DNA of 64,000 nucleotides from Alcaligenaceae bacterium (GTDB taxonomy: Bacteria > Pseudomonadota > Gammaproteobacteria > Burkholderiales > Burkholderiaceae_B): contig JACCES010000008.1 of NCBI GenBank assembly GCA_013416455.1, forward strand, positions 156,274-220,273, given 5' to 3'. Below, piece by piece: positions 18,925 through 27,041 of the stretch. Below the pieces are notes generated by a model. It was given only the letters and a program-made list of their open reading frames with translations. It did not search any database and had not been told where the DNA came from. Both the position numbers and the translations under genes were made by a program. Every line of letters begins with the position of its first letter. Position 1 is the first letter of the stretch.

Positions 18925-20097
18925 TCAGAACAGTACCCGCTGTTCCGCCAGCGCCGCGATCTCAGAATCCGAAAAACCAAACGAAGGAAGGATCTCGCCC
19001 GCGTCGCCTCCTATGTCGGGCCAGCGGTTTCTGCCGCTGGAGCTGGCGGCCTGAGGGAGGCCGGGGATATCGGGCAGCCTGAACCGGGTATCCGGGCCCA
19101 ATTCATGCAGGCTGGTCGCATGTGCGATTTTTTCGTCAGCCAGCCATTCCTGGATGCTGTTGACGCGGCTTGCCAGCAGCTTGTGCTCGCGCAACAGCCT
19201 CAGGCATTGGTCCGTGCTGAACAGGCTGATCTTTCGCTGAAGCTGCCCGCACAGGTCCTCCGCATTGAGGCGGCGCGATTCAAAGTCGGCGTAGCGCGGA
19301 TCATCAAGCAGGTTCTCGCACCGCAGCGCCTGGCACAGAGTCTTGAACTGGATCTCTTTTGTGACAGCCAGAGTGATGTAGCCGTCGGATGTGCGGTAGA
19401 CGCCCGAAGGGATGGCGACGGCGGGCGAGTCCCCTTCTTCGAGTGAGCCTTCGATGATCTTGGGCGCAATGAACGCGGCGGTTGCCTGCATCAGGCTGAT
19501 GTCGAGATGCCGGCCCGCGGATCCTTTTTGAACACCATACAGCACAGGCACGGCGGCCTGAAAAGCATAGAGTGCGGTCAGTGTATCCACAACGAGCATG
19601 CCGCTGCGCTGTGGGACGCCGCGCGCATCCTGATTGATGCTCATCAGCCCCGAGAAGGCCTGGATGATACTGTCGCTCCCCGCCAGTTGGGCATAGTCGC
19701 CGGCCTGGCCGAACCCGCTGATGGAAACGTACACGACGTTGGGGTTTTCCGTGGCGACATCCGCATACCCGAGTCCCAGACGCGACATGACGCCGGGGCG
19801 GAAGCTTTCAATGATGATTTCGCATTGACTGGCCACGCGATGCATGGCCCGGGCACCTTCGGGATGCTTCATGTCCACCGCCACGCTGTACTTTCCCTGA
19901 CTGGCCGCAAGGGACAGCGGAGTGTGGGAACCATACTTCCTGCCGATGTGGCGAAGCCAGTCTCCTTCTTGGGGCTCCACCTTCAGCACCGTAGCCCCCC
20001 ATTGGGCAAAAAGCATGGCGCAATAGGGGCCGGCCAGACCTTGGGAAAAGTCCAGAACACGTATTTTTTCGAATGGAGGGAAGAACGCTTTATCCAT
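18925..20097 (-). CDS. CaiB/BaiF family (class III) CoA-transferase
   Basis: 390 aa from ATG 20097. The open frame runs further upstream, but MDKAFFPPFEKIRVLDFSQG is the usual family start and overlaps the preceding gene's stop (TAATG). The hallmark LDFSQGLAGPYCAMLFAQWGA is present, with KVEPQEGDWLR. The catalytic aspartate normally sits in the 'SD'/'DS' loop near GSDSIIQAFSG. It transfers CoA between acids, activating a substrate for degradation. It forms a unit with the MDR oxidoreductase and the Bug protein upstream. Confidence 0.88.
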   Translation of the reverse strand: MDKAFFPPFEKIRVLDFSQGLAGPYCAMLFAQWGATVLKVEPQEGDWLRHIGRKYGSHTPLSLAASQGKYSVAVDMKHPEGARAMHRVASQCEIIIESFRPGVMSRLGLGYADVATENPNVVYVSISGFGQAGDYAQLAGSDSIIQAFSGLMSINQDARGVPQRSGMLVVDTLTALYAFQAAVPVLYGVQKGSAGRHLDISLMQATAAFIAPKIIEGSLEEGDSPAVAIPSGVYRTSDGYITLAVTKEIQFKTLCQALRCENLLDDPRYADFESRRLNAEDLCGQLQRKISLFSTDQCLRLLREHKLLASRVNSIQEWLADEKIAHATSLHELGPDTRFRLPDIPGLPQAASSSGRNRWPDIGGDAGEILPSFGFSDSEIAALAEQRVLF

Positions 20098-21101
20098 TAT
20101 TCTGCAATCTTGAGAAGCACACGGCCGGAAGATGTACGGTTGATGACGGAATCGAACGCGGCAACGAAGTCGCTCAGGCGGTAGTGGTGGGAAGACGTCG
20201 GAACCAGGCTCCCTTTCAGGGTTTCGGCAAACAGGGTTTCCATCATGCGCCTCAAGCGCGGGGCATAGTGTTGCCGCAGGTCCCGGGCTCCCCATCCTAT
20301 GTAAAGGCCGAAAAAGAACCCGATGACGTCGATGTTCTTCACCAGCAGAAGATTGGCCGGAATCTGCGGAATCGTGCCGCCGGCGAACCCTATCACCAGA
20401 ATCTTGCCTTCCGGCCTGGTGCAATGCAGCGCCTGGGTGAACAGCTCACCCCCGACCGGGTCATACACCACGTCCACACCCGCGCCGTCCGTCAGCCTCT
20501 TGACCTCCTTTGCCAGATCGGGCGATCCGTGCACGATCCCGTGATGCGCGCCATGGCGAATTGCCAGGTCGACACGCTCTTTCGAGCCTGCCACCGCTAT
20601 GACCCTGGCTCCGGCCAGGCGGCCGAGCTGAACGGCCGCGAGACCCACCCCTCCCGCGGCGCCGTATACCAGCAGCGTCTGGCCCGCTTCCAGCCCGGCA
20701 CGCCAGTGCAGGGCGGCATAGGACGTTCCCCATGTAATGGGAATGCTGGCCGCGATATCCAGAGGCAATCCGTCCGGAACGCGCCAGACGGTTTCCTGAG
20801 TGGCAATGGCTTCCTCGGCGTAGCCGCCCCAATCTATCGCGGCGGCTACACGGTCTCCCACACGGAAGCCGGCGACTCCCTCCCCTATCTCGATGATGGT
20901 TCCCGAAATCTCGCAGCCAGGTGAAAACGGGTGCGGCGGCTTCTTCTGATACTTGCCGGCCACGAGCAGCGACTGGCCGAAAGTAACCGCCGCATATCCA
21001 ACCCTGATCTTCACACAGCGGGCCGGTACGTTCGGCGACGCGACTTCGCGAATCTTCAGCTCGCTATAGTGGCACCAGTTTTCGCACAGGAGCGACAGCA
21101 T
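20097..21101 (-). CDS. NADPH:quinone oxidoreductase-type MDR protein
   Basis: 334 aa medium-chain reductase without the structural zinc cysteines. GYAAVTFGQSLLVAGKYQ and PFSPGCEISG are typical of the quinone-reductase/enoyl-reductase branch. The nucleotide-binding motif is YGAAGGVGLAAVQLGRLAGA. It probably reduces a conjugated carbonyl, or an enoyl-CoA formed by the coupled CoA-transferase. The gene overlaps that gene by one base and is 2 nt from the Bug gene. Confidence 0.85.
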   Translation of the reverse strand: MLSLLCENWCHYSELKIREVASPNVPARCVKIRVGYAAVTFGQSLLVAGKYQKKPPHPFSPGCEISGTIIEIGEGVAGFRVGDRVAAAIDWGGYAEEAIATQETVWRVPDGLPLDIAASIPITWGTSYAALHWRAGLEAGQTLLVYGAAGGVGLAAVQLGRLAGARVIAVAGSKERVDLAIRHGAHHGIVHGSPDLAKEVKRLTDGAGVDVVYDPVGGELFTQALHCTRPEGKILVIGFAGGTIPQIPANLLLVKNIDVIGFFFGLYIGWGARDLRQHYAPRLRRMMETLFAETLKGSLVPTSSHHYRLSDFVAAFDSVINRTSSGRVLLKIAE

Positions 21102-21103
21102 CC

Positions 21104-22072
21104 CTAGTTACCCCCTTGTAGAAGCTCGACGATCTTGCGCCATTGGGCAAGCTCTCCAGGCAGATCCTTCGAAAGATCCTTTGAGTCTTCGAGCCTCTGT
21201 TCCAGACCGACACCGTTCAGGACTTTCCGGAATTCGTCTGTATCGGCTACACGCATCACACTGTCGGCAAACTTTTGCGCGATGGCGGAAGGCGTTCCCT
21301 TCGGCATGAGTATCAGATAGGAAACCACCACGTCATACCCCGTCAGGCCGGCCTCTTCTATCGTGGGGACATCGGGAAAGAATTGGGAGCGTTTTGCCCC
21401 CGTCACCGCAATGGGCCTGAGCTTGCCATCCTTGATCTGGGAAGAGGCCGCCGCGATCGCCACAAAGTTGACGGAGACTTCCCCGCGCGCCGTGTCGATG
21501 AGCGCTTGAGAAGCATCTTTGTATGGCACATGCAGCATGCGGGTCTGCGCCAGGTGATTGAACAGCGTGCCGGCCATATCGGCGGATGACCCGCGCCCGA
21601 TCGATGCATAGCTCATTTTCCCGGGTGACTTCCTGGCTTTTTCCATCAATGCCGGGATGCTGTCGATCCCCGTGTCGGCACCGGACACGACGATCATCTG
21701 TCCGACGGCGAAGCGGGCAACCGGCACGAATTCGTTGGGATCGTAGGTCAGGTTCTCGTACAGCATGCCGTTGGTGTAGTGCGACTGTGTCGTCGCCAGC
21801 ACCGTATAACCGTCCGGATCCGACCGGGCAGCCAGTTGTGTCCCGATGACACCGTTGCTGCCCGGACGGTTCTCCACAACGACGGGCTGTTTCAGATCCC
21901 GCTCGATCGCGGCGGCCAATGGCCGCATCACAGCGTCGAGGCCGGTGCCGGGACTATAGGGCAACACGATCTTGACGGGCTTATCCGGATAGCCCTGACC
22001 AGCCAGAGCCGGCATCGAGAGGCCCGCCATTACGGCACCGCACGCAACAAGGGACATCAATTTTATCTTCAT
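21104..22072 (-). CDS. Bug-family tripartite tricarboxylate transporter substrate-binding protein
   Basis: 322 aa with a Sec signal peptide ending in SMPALA. The mature part has the Bug hallmarks YPDKPVKIVLPYSPGTGLD, VVVENRPGSNGVIGT and MSYASIGRGSSADM. It captures a carboxylate in the periplasm. No TctA/TctB membrane partners are near, which is common for the expanded Bug families of Alcaligenaceae. It is first in the leftward bug-MDR-CoA-transferase unit and divergent from iclR. Confidence 0.92.
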   Translation of the reverse strand: MKIKLMSLVACGAVMAGLSMPALAGQGYPDKPVKIVLPYSPGTGLDAVMRPLAAAIERDLKQPVVVENRPGSNGVIGTQLAARSDPDGYTVLATTQSHYTNGMLYENLTYDPNEFVPVARFAVGQMIVVSGADTGIDSIPALMEKARKSPGKMSYASIGRGSSADMAGTLFNHLAQTRMLHVPYKDASQALIDTARGEVSVNFVAIAAASSQIKDGKLRPIAVTGAKRSQFFPDVPTIEEAGLTGYDVVVSYLILMPKGTPSAIAQKFADSVMRVADTDEFRKVLNGVGLEQRLEDSKDLSKDLPGELAQWRKIVELLQGGN

Positions 22073-22132
22073 GACATTTGTCTCCTTCCTTTTTGTAGAA
22101 GTTGCTTTCTTATATCGGCCACTTTGCTTTAT

Positions 22133-22161
22133 GTCCGCTAAGCGGACTATTAAGTCCGCTT
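22133..22161. promoter_or_regulatory. overlapping palindromes, candidate IclR operator
   Basis: Three alternating half-sites built on GTCCGCT. 22133-22147 is the perfect palindrome GTCCGCTAAGCGGAC. Its right half also pairs with AGTCCGCTT (22153-22161), giving 9-nt arms around ATTA. It lies in the divergent interval between the Bug gene (start 22072) and the IclR gene, where an IclR-family regulator would normally bind. Binding is inferred. Confidence 0.6.
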
Positions 22162-22325
22162 GAAGGTCATTTAAATCCGTAGAATGGTTATTGTCAATGA
22201 CGGACGCTATTGCAATGCTTACCTTCGCTTCCTAAAATGTCCGCCTGTCGGTCATGGGCGGCCGATTTACGAGGTATCGGACAGATTCTTACCTGCCCGC
22301 CGGTGGCGAGGCGAGGAGTACATGC

Positions 22326-23087
22326 GTGGCAACACCAGAAAGCGAAGGCTTTGTAAGGACCTTTGCAAGAGGCCTGAATATCATCGAAGTCATGGGACAG
22401 GGGACGGCGCGGCAAACGCTCAAAGACATCGCAGAGGCCGCCGGCCTGCCCCGCACGGCGGTGCGCCGTTTCCTCATGACGCTCATCAGCCTGTCGTTCG
22501 TGGGCAGCGACGGCAAACACTATTGGCTAACGCCGAAGGTTCTTCGTCTGGGCATGGCCTACCTGTACGCCCTGCCGTTCTGGCGCCATGCTCAATTGGC
22601 GCTGGAAGACCTGGGCGACCGCCTGGGCCAATCATGTGCAGTGGCGGTTCTGGACGGGGAAGAAGTCGTGTATGTCCACCGCATCCACGCCAAGCGCATC
22701 CTTACCATGAGCCCGTCCCTGGGCAGCCGCTTGCCCGCATATGCGGTGTCCCTGGGCCGCATCCTGCTCGCCAATCTGGATGACGCCGCTTTGGCCGATT
22801 ACCTGGCTTCCGCGCAGTTCAAGCCGCTGACCGGCACGACCGTTACATCGCCGGACGCATTGCGCGCAATCATCGAACAAGTGCGGGGCGATCGTTACGC
22901 CTGGGTCGACGGGGAATACGATGAAGCCATCGCGGGGCTTTCCGTCGCGATACGGGATCAGGAAGGCGGGGTCGTGGGAGCCGTCAATGTCACGCTCCCG
23001 GCGGGCACTTACGATAGGGAAACCGCGGTACGCGATTACCTGCCCGAGCTACGTCAGACCGCATCCAGGCTGCGCGCCCATACTTGA
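22326..23087 (+). CDS. IclR-family transcriptional regulator
   Basis: 253 aa from GTG 22326, chosen because GAGGAGT lies 9 nt upstream; the frame is open further left. The N-terminal winged helix is FARGLNIIEVMGQG...TLKDIAEAAGLPRTAVRRFL. The C-terminal effector domain has the IclR pattern SCAVAVLDGEEVVYVHR and GRILLANLDD, ending GLSVAIRDQEGGVVGAVNVTLP. It resembles the PcaR/PobR branch that controls aromatic-acid and beta-ketoadipate genes. It most likely regulates the divergent bug-MDR-CoA-transferase unit through the palindromes at 22133-22161. Confidence 0.9.
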   Translation: MATPESEGFVRTFARGLNIIEVMGQGTARQTLKDIAEAAGLPRTAVRRFLMTLISLSFVGSDGKHYWLTPKVLRLGMAYLYALPFWRHAQLALEDLGDRLGQSCAVAVLDGEEVVYVHRIHAKRILTMSPSLGSRLPAYAVSLGRILLANLDDAALADYLASAQFKPLTGTTVTSPDALRAIIEQVRGDRYAWVDGEYDEAIAGLSVAIRDQEGGVVGAVNVTLPAGTYDRETAVRDYLPELRQTASRLRAHT

Positions 23088-23142
23088 ACCGTTCGTCTGA
23101 GCGCTGCCCCCGCCAGGCACGGGCAGCGCGGCTCCCGTCGGC

Positions 23143-23835
23143 TCACCCCGCCTGTTCTTTCCGGTGGAATTCGATCCGGAAGCTCCCCGGCAGCGCGAAC
23201 TCCACATGATGCGGTACTTCGGGCTCGATCACGACCGTCTTGCCGGCGGTCACGATGGCCTGCGCATAAGGCGGCGCGTCGACGAGGAACTGCACGATCC
23301 CCGCATGCACGCGCAGCAGGCCCCAGGTACCGGCCTTGGTGGTGTGGGCGGTCTTCAGCTTTTCAGGCAGGTTTTCGGGCGTGAACAGCGGCGATTCACC
23401 ATAACGGACCAACCCTGCCGGCAGGCTGGACGGCGGCGCCGGCGTGTCCGCCTGCGCCTGATACACATTCCACAGCTTGGCGGCGATACGCTCGGCCATC
23501 GGGTCCGCCGCCTGTTTCAACGCTTCGACGCCCATGTCGGCCGTCGTCTGCCGGAACAGGGCCAGCCAGCGCTCGAACAAGGGCCAGTTCAGGTCGGGCA
23601 GCGCGGCATGGCGCGGGACAGGCGCCCCCTTGAAGCGGCGGGTGCCGAGCAGCAGGGCGGACCAGAAATCGCTCAGCATGGCCAGGTGCCCATCCCAGTC
23701 GTCGACATGATCTTCGAATATGGGCCCCAATTCGGCATCCTTTCTGACCCGTCCGTAGAAGCTGTCCACCAGTATCCGGATATCAGCCTCGGTGCAGGGC
23801 GGGTTCGAGGTGTCCGGGACGGGATGGGAAGTCAT
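23143..23835 (-). CDS. group III truncated hemoglobin fused to DUF1971 (YeaR/TehB-like) domain
   Basis: 230 aa from ATG 23835, with AAGGA 10 nt upstream; an upstream ATG at 23886 lacks an RBS. Residues about 15-130 are a group III truncated globin, with B10 Tyr27 (DSFYGRV) and proximal His76 (VPRHAALP). Residues about 151-228 are the DUF1971 cupin-like domain (FTPENLPEKLKTAHTTKAGT). E. coli YeaR, a DUF1971 protein, is nitrate/NarL-induced, so a role in nitric oxide or nitrosative stress is plausible. An Anr-type box and a Fur-like box lie upstream. The fusion is unusual; function is inferred. Confidence 0.85.
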   Translation of the reverse strand: MTSHPVPDTSNPPCTEADIRILVDSFYGRVRKDAELGPIFEDHVDDWDGHLAMLSDFWSALLLGTRRFKGAPVPRHAALPDLNWPLFERWLALFRQTTADMGVEALKQAADPMAERIAAKLWNVYQAQADTPAPPSSLPAGLVRYGESPLFTPENLPEKLKTAHTTKAGTWGLLRVHAGIVQFLVDAPPYAQAIVTAGKTVVIEPEVPHHVEFALPGSFRIEFHRKEQAG

Positions 23836-23871
23836 TGACGCGAGATCCTTGACGTTGCGATGGAAATGGGC

Positions 23872-23890
23872 GGTAGCAATAATCATTCTC
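23872..23890 (-). promoter_or_regulatory. Fur-box-like sequence upstream of the globin fusion gene
   Basis: On the minus strand GAGAATGATTATTGCTACC agrees with the classical 19-bp Fur consensus at 13 positions by eye. It would overlap the expected promoter start if the Anr-type box upstream is active. Confidence 0.4.
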
Positions 23891-23913
23891 GATCGCCTGG
23901 CGGGCAAGGCCAA

Positions 23914-23927
23914 ATGACATAAATCAA
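23914..23927 (-). promoter_or_regulatory. Fnr/Anr/Dnr box upstream of the globin fusion gene
   Basis: TTGATTTATGTCAT on the minus strand matches the TTGAT-N4-ATCAA consensus with two mismatches in the right half-site. It is centred about 85 nt before the ATG, leaving room for a class II promoter with a leader of about 45 nt. The Dnr-like regulator gene is immediately upstream. Confidence 0.6.
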
Positions 23928-24000
23928 TCCGTGAAGAACTCCGGCCTGCCGGCCAGAGCTTGTCCACGTCGCGGCATGCAGGCCGCTCCGATTCGCCAAG

Positions 24001-24030
24001 CACGGGAGAGTCATCAATGACTCTCCCGTG
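24001..24030. terminator. perfect 14-bp-arm hairpin downstream of the Dnr-like gene
   Basis: Arms CACGGGAGAGTCAT and its exact complement flank CA. It lies 100 nt past the end of the minus-strand regulator gene and upstream of the globin gene. No T tract follows, so it may be a Rho-aided terminator or a protein site. Confidence 0.5.
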
Positions 24031-24132
24031 TCCGGGCTCATCCGCCACAATACGGGGGCGCCTGCGGCGCCACATTGATTTTGCCTCGCTTGAGCTCGCC
24101 GTGAACGACGAGGCTTGCGCTTGGGCGCGTGG

Positions 24133-24903
24133 TCAGAAACTGCGCCGGGCGGGGCTGGCCAGCTCTTGCAGATACGCTTCGTCGAGCACTTCCCACGCGT
24201 TGCGCTTGCGCGCCACGTAGCCCCGCGCCTGCCAGTCCGCGAACAGGCGGCTGAGCGTTTCCGCGCGTATGCCCAGGTGCGATGCCAGCTGGCGCTGCGA
24301 CAGCGGCAGATGAATGGTGCTGCCCTGGCGGGACTGCAGGCCGAGCAGGTAGTTGGCCAGACGCTCGGAAGCCGAGCTGGAAGTGATCCAGTCGACCTTG
24401 TTGACCTGCATGTAAAGCGCATGGCTGAGGGCGGTCAGCATGTGCATGGCCATATCGGGGTGGCCGCGGCAGGCCGCCAGCAGGCTTTCACGCCGAAGCC
24501 GGTACAGCCGGACGGCGGCACGGCTGCGCGCGCACATGGGATAGCGGCCATGCGGCATGAACATGGCCGCCTCCGCCACGGTCTGGCCGGGTTCGAACAC
24601 CTGGAACACGCGCTCTTCGCCCTTGTAGCAATAGCGGAACACTTCCACCTGCCCATCTTCCACGAGCAGGTAGGAATGGGCGGCATCGCCTTCCCGGAAG
24701 ATGAGATCGCCCGCCTCGTATCGATGCGCCGTCGCGCCGCGAGCGAGCAGGCGGAGCACGTCCGGGGCGACGCCCCGGAACGGCCGGGCCTGGCTCAACA
24801 GGGGTAGTGGAGCCGCATCGCCGCCCACCGCCTCCGCCGATCGCTCAACCAGCCCTTCCTGCGTTCCTGCGGGCGGCATGCCGAACATATTGACTTTTGT
24901 CAT
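24133..24903 (-). CDS. Crp/Fnr family regulator, Dnr-like
   Basis: 256 aa. A cyclic-nucleotide-type effector barrel (about 45-160: RYEAGDLIFREGDAAHSYLL) is followed by a long dimer helix and a C-terminal winged helix. The recognition helix RAETLSRLFADW carries E--SR, which reads TTGAT half-sites in Fnr/Anr/Dnr proteins. The N-terminal cysteine cluster of Fnr is absent, so it does not look like an oxygen-sensing iron-sulfur Fnr. The Dnr class senses nitric oxide, probably through heme. Its position beside the globin fusion and nar genes suggests control of denitrification. Confidence 0.88.
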   Translation of the reverse strand: MTKVNMFGMPPAGTQEGLVERSAEAVGGDAAPLPLLSQARPFRGVAPDVLRLLARGATAHRYEAGDLIFREGDAAHSYLLVEDGQVEVFRYCYKGEERVFQVFEPGQTVAEAAMFMPHGRYPMCARSRAAVRLYRLRRESLLAACRGHPDMAMHMLTALSHALYMQVNKVDWITSSSASERLANYLLGLQSRQGSTIHLPLSQRQLASHLGIRAETLSRLFADWQARGYVARKRNAWEVLDEAYLQELASPARRSF

Positions 24904-24940
24904 TTGAACAAGCGGACAGCCAAGAAGAAAATGTACGTCT

Positions 24941-24959
24941 GATAATAGTTCTCATTACA
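24941..24959. promoter_or_regulatory. Fur-box-like sequence upstream of ABC/TonB genes
   Basis: GATAATAGTTCTCATTACA matches the 19-bp Fur consensus (GATAATGATAATCATTATC) at 12-13 positions by eye. It lies between the divergent Dnr-like gene and the substrate-binding protein gene. It suggests iron control of the uptake genes to the right. Confidence 0.5.
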
Positions 24960-24963
24960 TACC

Positions 24964-26199
24964 ATGTTCAAGCTCGATACCCTATGGAGTCCGGAACCGC
25001 TCCCGTCCAGAGGCTGGAATTTCCACGCTCCTTTGCAGACGGGCCTGCGGCTCTGGAAAAAGGCCGCCGCGAACCTGAACACAGGCCTTGTCCAGTTTGC
25101 GGCCGTAAGGCCGGCATTCTTCGCATCGCCCGGCCGCGCTCAGAAGACGGGAGGCTGCTCTGGAATACGCCGCCCTTCGGTCCGGTTCTTCGCGGCGGTC
25201 GGCCTGTGCACAATCTGCGGCATGGCGACGGCGGCAACGGAAACGGCCGCCGGCGGCGGCTCGCCCACCGCCCAAGCGCCGGCCGTTCGCCTTCCCCGCA
25301 TCGTACTCGCCGGCCCGGCCGCGGTCGTGACTTACCCTCTTCTTCACATGGTTGAAACCGGCGCGCTGAATGAACATGCCGAGAAGGTCGAATTCCGCCT
25401 GTGGCAGAACCCGGATCAGCTCAGAGTCCTGTTGGCGAAACAGGAAATCGACTACAGCGCCGCGCCCAGCAACCTGCCGGCGCTCATGGCCAACCGGGGC
25501 GATCCGGTCAAGCTGCTGAACATTTCCGTATGGGGCATCCTGTGGCTGGTCAGCCGTGATCCCGACATCCGTACCTTCCAGGATCTGGCCGGCAAGGAGC
25601 TGCTGGTGCCTTTCCAGCGCGACCTGCCCGAAGTGCTGCTGGACACGCTGCTCACCGCCCAGCGCGAAGACGGGGGGGCAAAAGAAGAGGTCAGGCTTCG
25701 CCGCACGCGCGACTCCCAGGATGCCATCGCACTGATGCTGACGGGCAAGGGCCAAAGCGCACTGCTGGTCGAGCCCACGGCCTCGCTGCTGCTTTGGCGG
25801 GCGCAGCGGCAGGGCGATATGGCCCTGTATCGCGGCCAGAACCTCGAATCGGCATGGCGCGAACAGTTCCCGGACCGGGCCGAGCTGCCGCAGGCAGGCA
25901 TCATGGCCAACTCGCACATGGCCGCGAATACGCGCCTGAACCAGGTGGTGGAACAGGCCTACGCTGAATCCGCCAGGTGGTGCAAGGCCAACGCCGGGAA
26001 ATGCGCGGAACTCGTCCATCGCTACATTCCGCAGCTGCCCGTGGAGCCGGTGAAAACCGCCATCGAACTGACCCGCCTGGAAAGCCGCTCCGCCGCGCAG
26101 GCACGCCCGCAACTGGAGGCGCTGTACGGTCTGGTGGCCGGCCGTTATCCGCAATCCATCGGCGGCCATCTGCCCGCCGCGGAATTCTACGGTCCCTGA
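24964..26199 (+). CDS. ABC transporter substrate-binding protein (NitT/TauT type)
   Basis: 411 aa if started at ATG 24964. The first approximately 67 residues have no features, and no ribosome-binding site precedes that ATG. A well-formed signal peptide (RRPSVRFFAAVGLCTICGMATAA) begins only after residue 68. The nearest in-frame codon preceded by GGGAGG is ATA 25165, so the true start is uncertain. The mature part (VRLPRIVLAGPAAVVTYPLL, DIRTFQDLAGKELLVPFQRD) resembles periplasmic proteins of the nitrate/taurine/sulfonate ABC class. It leads an operon with permease, ATPase and a TonB receptor. The ligand is unknown. Confidence 0.75.
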   Translation: MFKLDTLWSPEPLPSRGWNFHAPLQTGLRLWKKAAANLNTGLVQFAAVRPAFFASPGRAQKTGGCSGIRRPSVRFFAAVGLCTICGMATAATETAAGGGSPTAQAPAVRLPRIVLAGPAAVVTYPLLHMVETGALNEHAEKVEFRLWQNPDQLRVLLAKQEIDYSAAPSNLPALMANRGDPVKLLNISVWGILWLVSRDPDIRTFQDLAGKELLVPFQRDLPEVLLDTLLTAQREDGGAKEEVRLRRTRDSQDAIALMLTGKGQSALLVEPTASLLLWRAQRQGDMALYRGQNLESAWREQFPDRAELPQAGIMANSHMAANTRLNQVVEQAYAESARWCKANAGKCAELVHRYIPQLPVEPVKTAIELTRLESRSAAQARPQLEALYGLVAGRYPQSIGGHLPAAEFYGP

Positions 26200-26201
26200 G
26201 C

Positions 26202-27041
26202 ATGATCACAAATATACACAAAGTATCTATATTCAGCCGCCGCCCCGTTGTGGCCCGGCCGGCCGGAAAGCGCATGGGCGGGCCGCGCCAGACCTCCCGG
26301 CTGTGGTCGATGGCGGGCGTGCTGCTGATCCTGCTGGCATGGCATGCGACGGCCACGATGATGGGGCCGATGATGATGGCCACCCCGCTCGCAACGCTGC
26401 GGGCCGTACCGCAACTGCTGGGCAGCCCGCATTTTCTCGAACATGCGGGCGCCAGCCTGATGCGCATCGCCATCGGCGTCAGCACGGGCTGCTCCATCGG
26501 TTTCGCGCTGGGCGTGCTGGCCGGCCACAGCGCCCGGCTGCGCGGTCTGCTCGAACCTTTGCGCTGGCTGCTCATGTCCATTCCCCCGGTAATCGTGGTC
26601 GTGCTGGCCATGCTGTGGTTCGGGCTGGGCTCGCCCATGGTGATCTTCATGACCGTACTGATGATGACGCCCGGCATGTACGTAAATACGGTCAAGGGCA
26701 TGCTGCAGATCGACCCGCAGCTGGCCGAGATGACCCGCGTCTACCGCTACGGTTTCTGGCGGCGGCTGCGTCACCTGTATCTGCCCGCGCTCACCGCGCC
26801 GCTGACGGCCGCGCTGCTGATCGCCACTTGCGGCGGCGTCAGGCTGGTGGTCATGGCCGAAGTGCTCGGCGCCGAAAGCGGCGCTGGCTATGCCCTGGCA
26901 AACGCCCGCAGCACGTTCGACACGGCGGAGCTCTATGCCTGGGTACTGCTGATACTGCTGTTCGTGGCAATGCTGGAATTCCTGCTGCTGCAACCCCTGC
27001 AGCGCCGCCTGGGGAAATGGCGGGAGCCCAGCCATGCTTGA
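26202..27041 (+). CDS. ABC transporter permease (NitT/TauT type)
   Basis: 279 aa from ATG 26202, two bases after the substrate-binding protein's stop. Six hydrophobic segments are visible. The cytoplasmic coupling loop is in VYRYGFWRRLRHLYLPALTAPL, the BPD_transp_1 'EAA'-type region. It overlaps the ATPase gene by 8 nt. It forms the membrane channel of the importer. Confidence 0.88.
   Translation: MITNIHKVSIFSRRPVVARPAGKRMGGPRQTSRLWSMAGVLLILLAWHATATMMGPMMMATPLATLRAVPQLLGSPHFLEHAGASLMRIAIGVSTGCSIGFALGVLAGHSARLRGLLEPLRWLLMSIPPVIVVVLAMLWFGLGSPMVIFMTVLMMTPGMYVNTVKGMLQIDPQLAEMTRVYRYGFWRRLRHLYLPALTAPLTAALLIATCGGVRLVVMAEVLGAESGAGYALANARSTFDTAELYAWVLLILLFVAMLEFLLLQPLQRRLGKWREPSHA

Noticed and set aside
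24888..24903. TTGACTTTTGTCAT as an Fnr box before the Dnr-like gene
   Set aside because: It lies within the first codons of the gene, so it is unlikely to be a promoter element.
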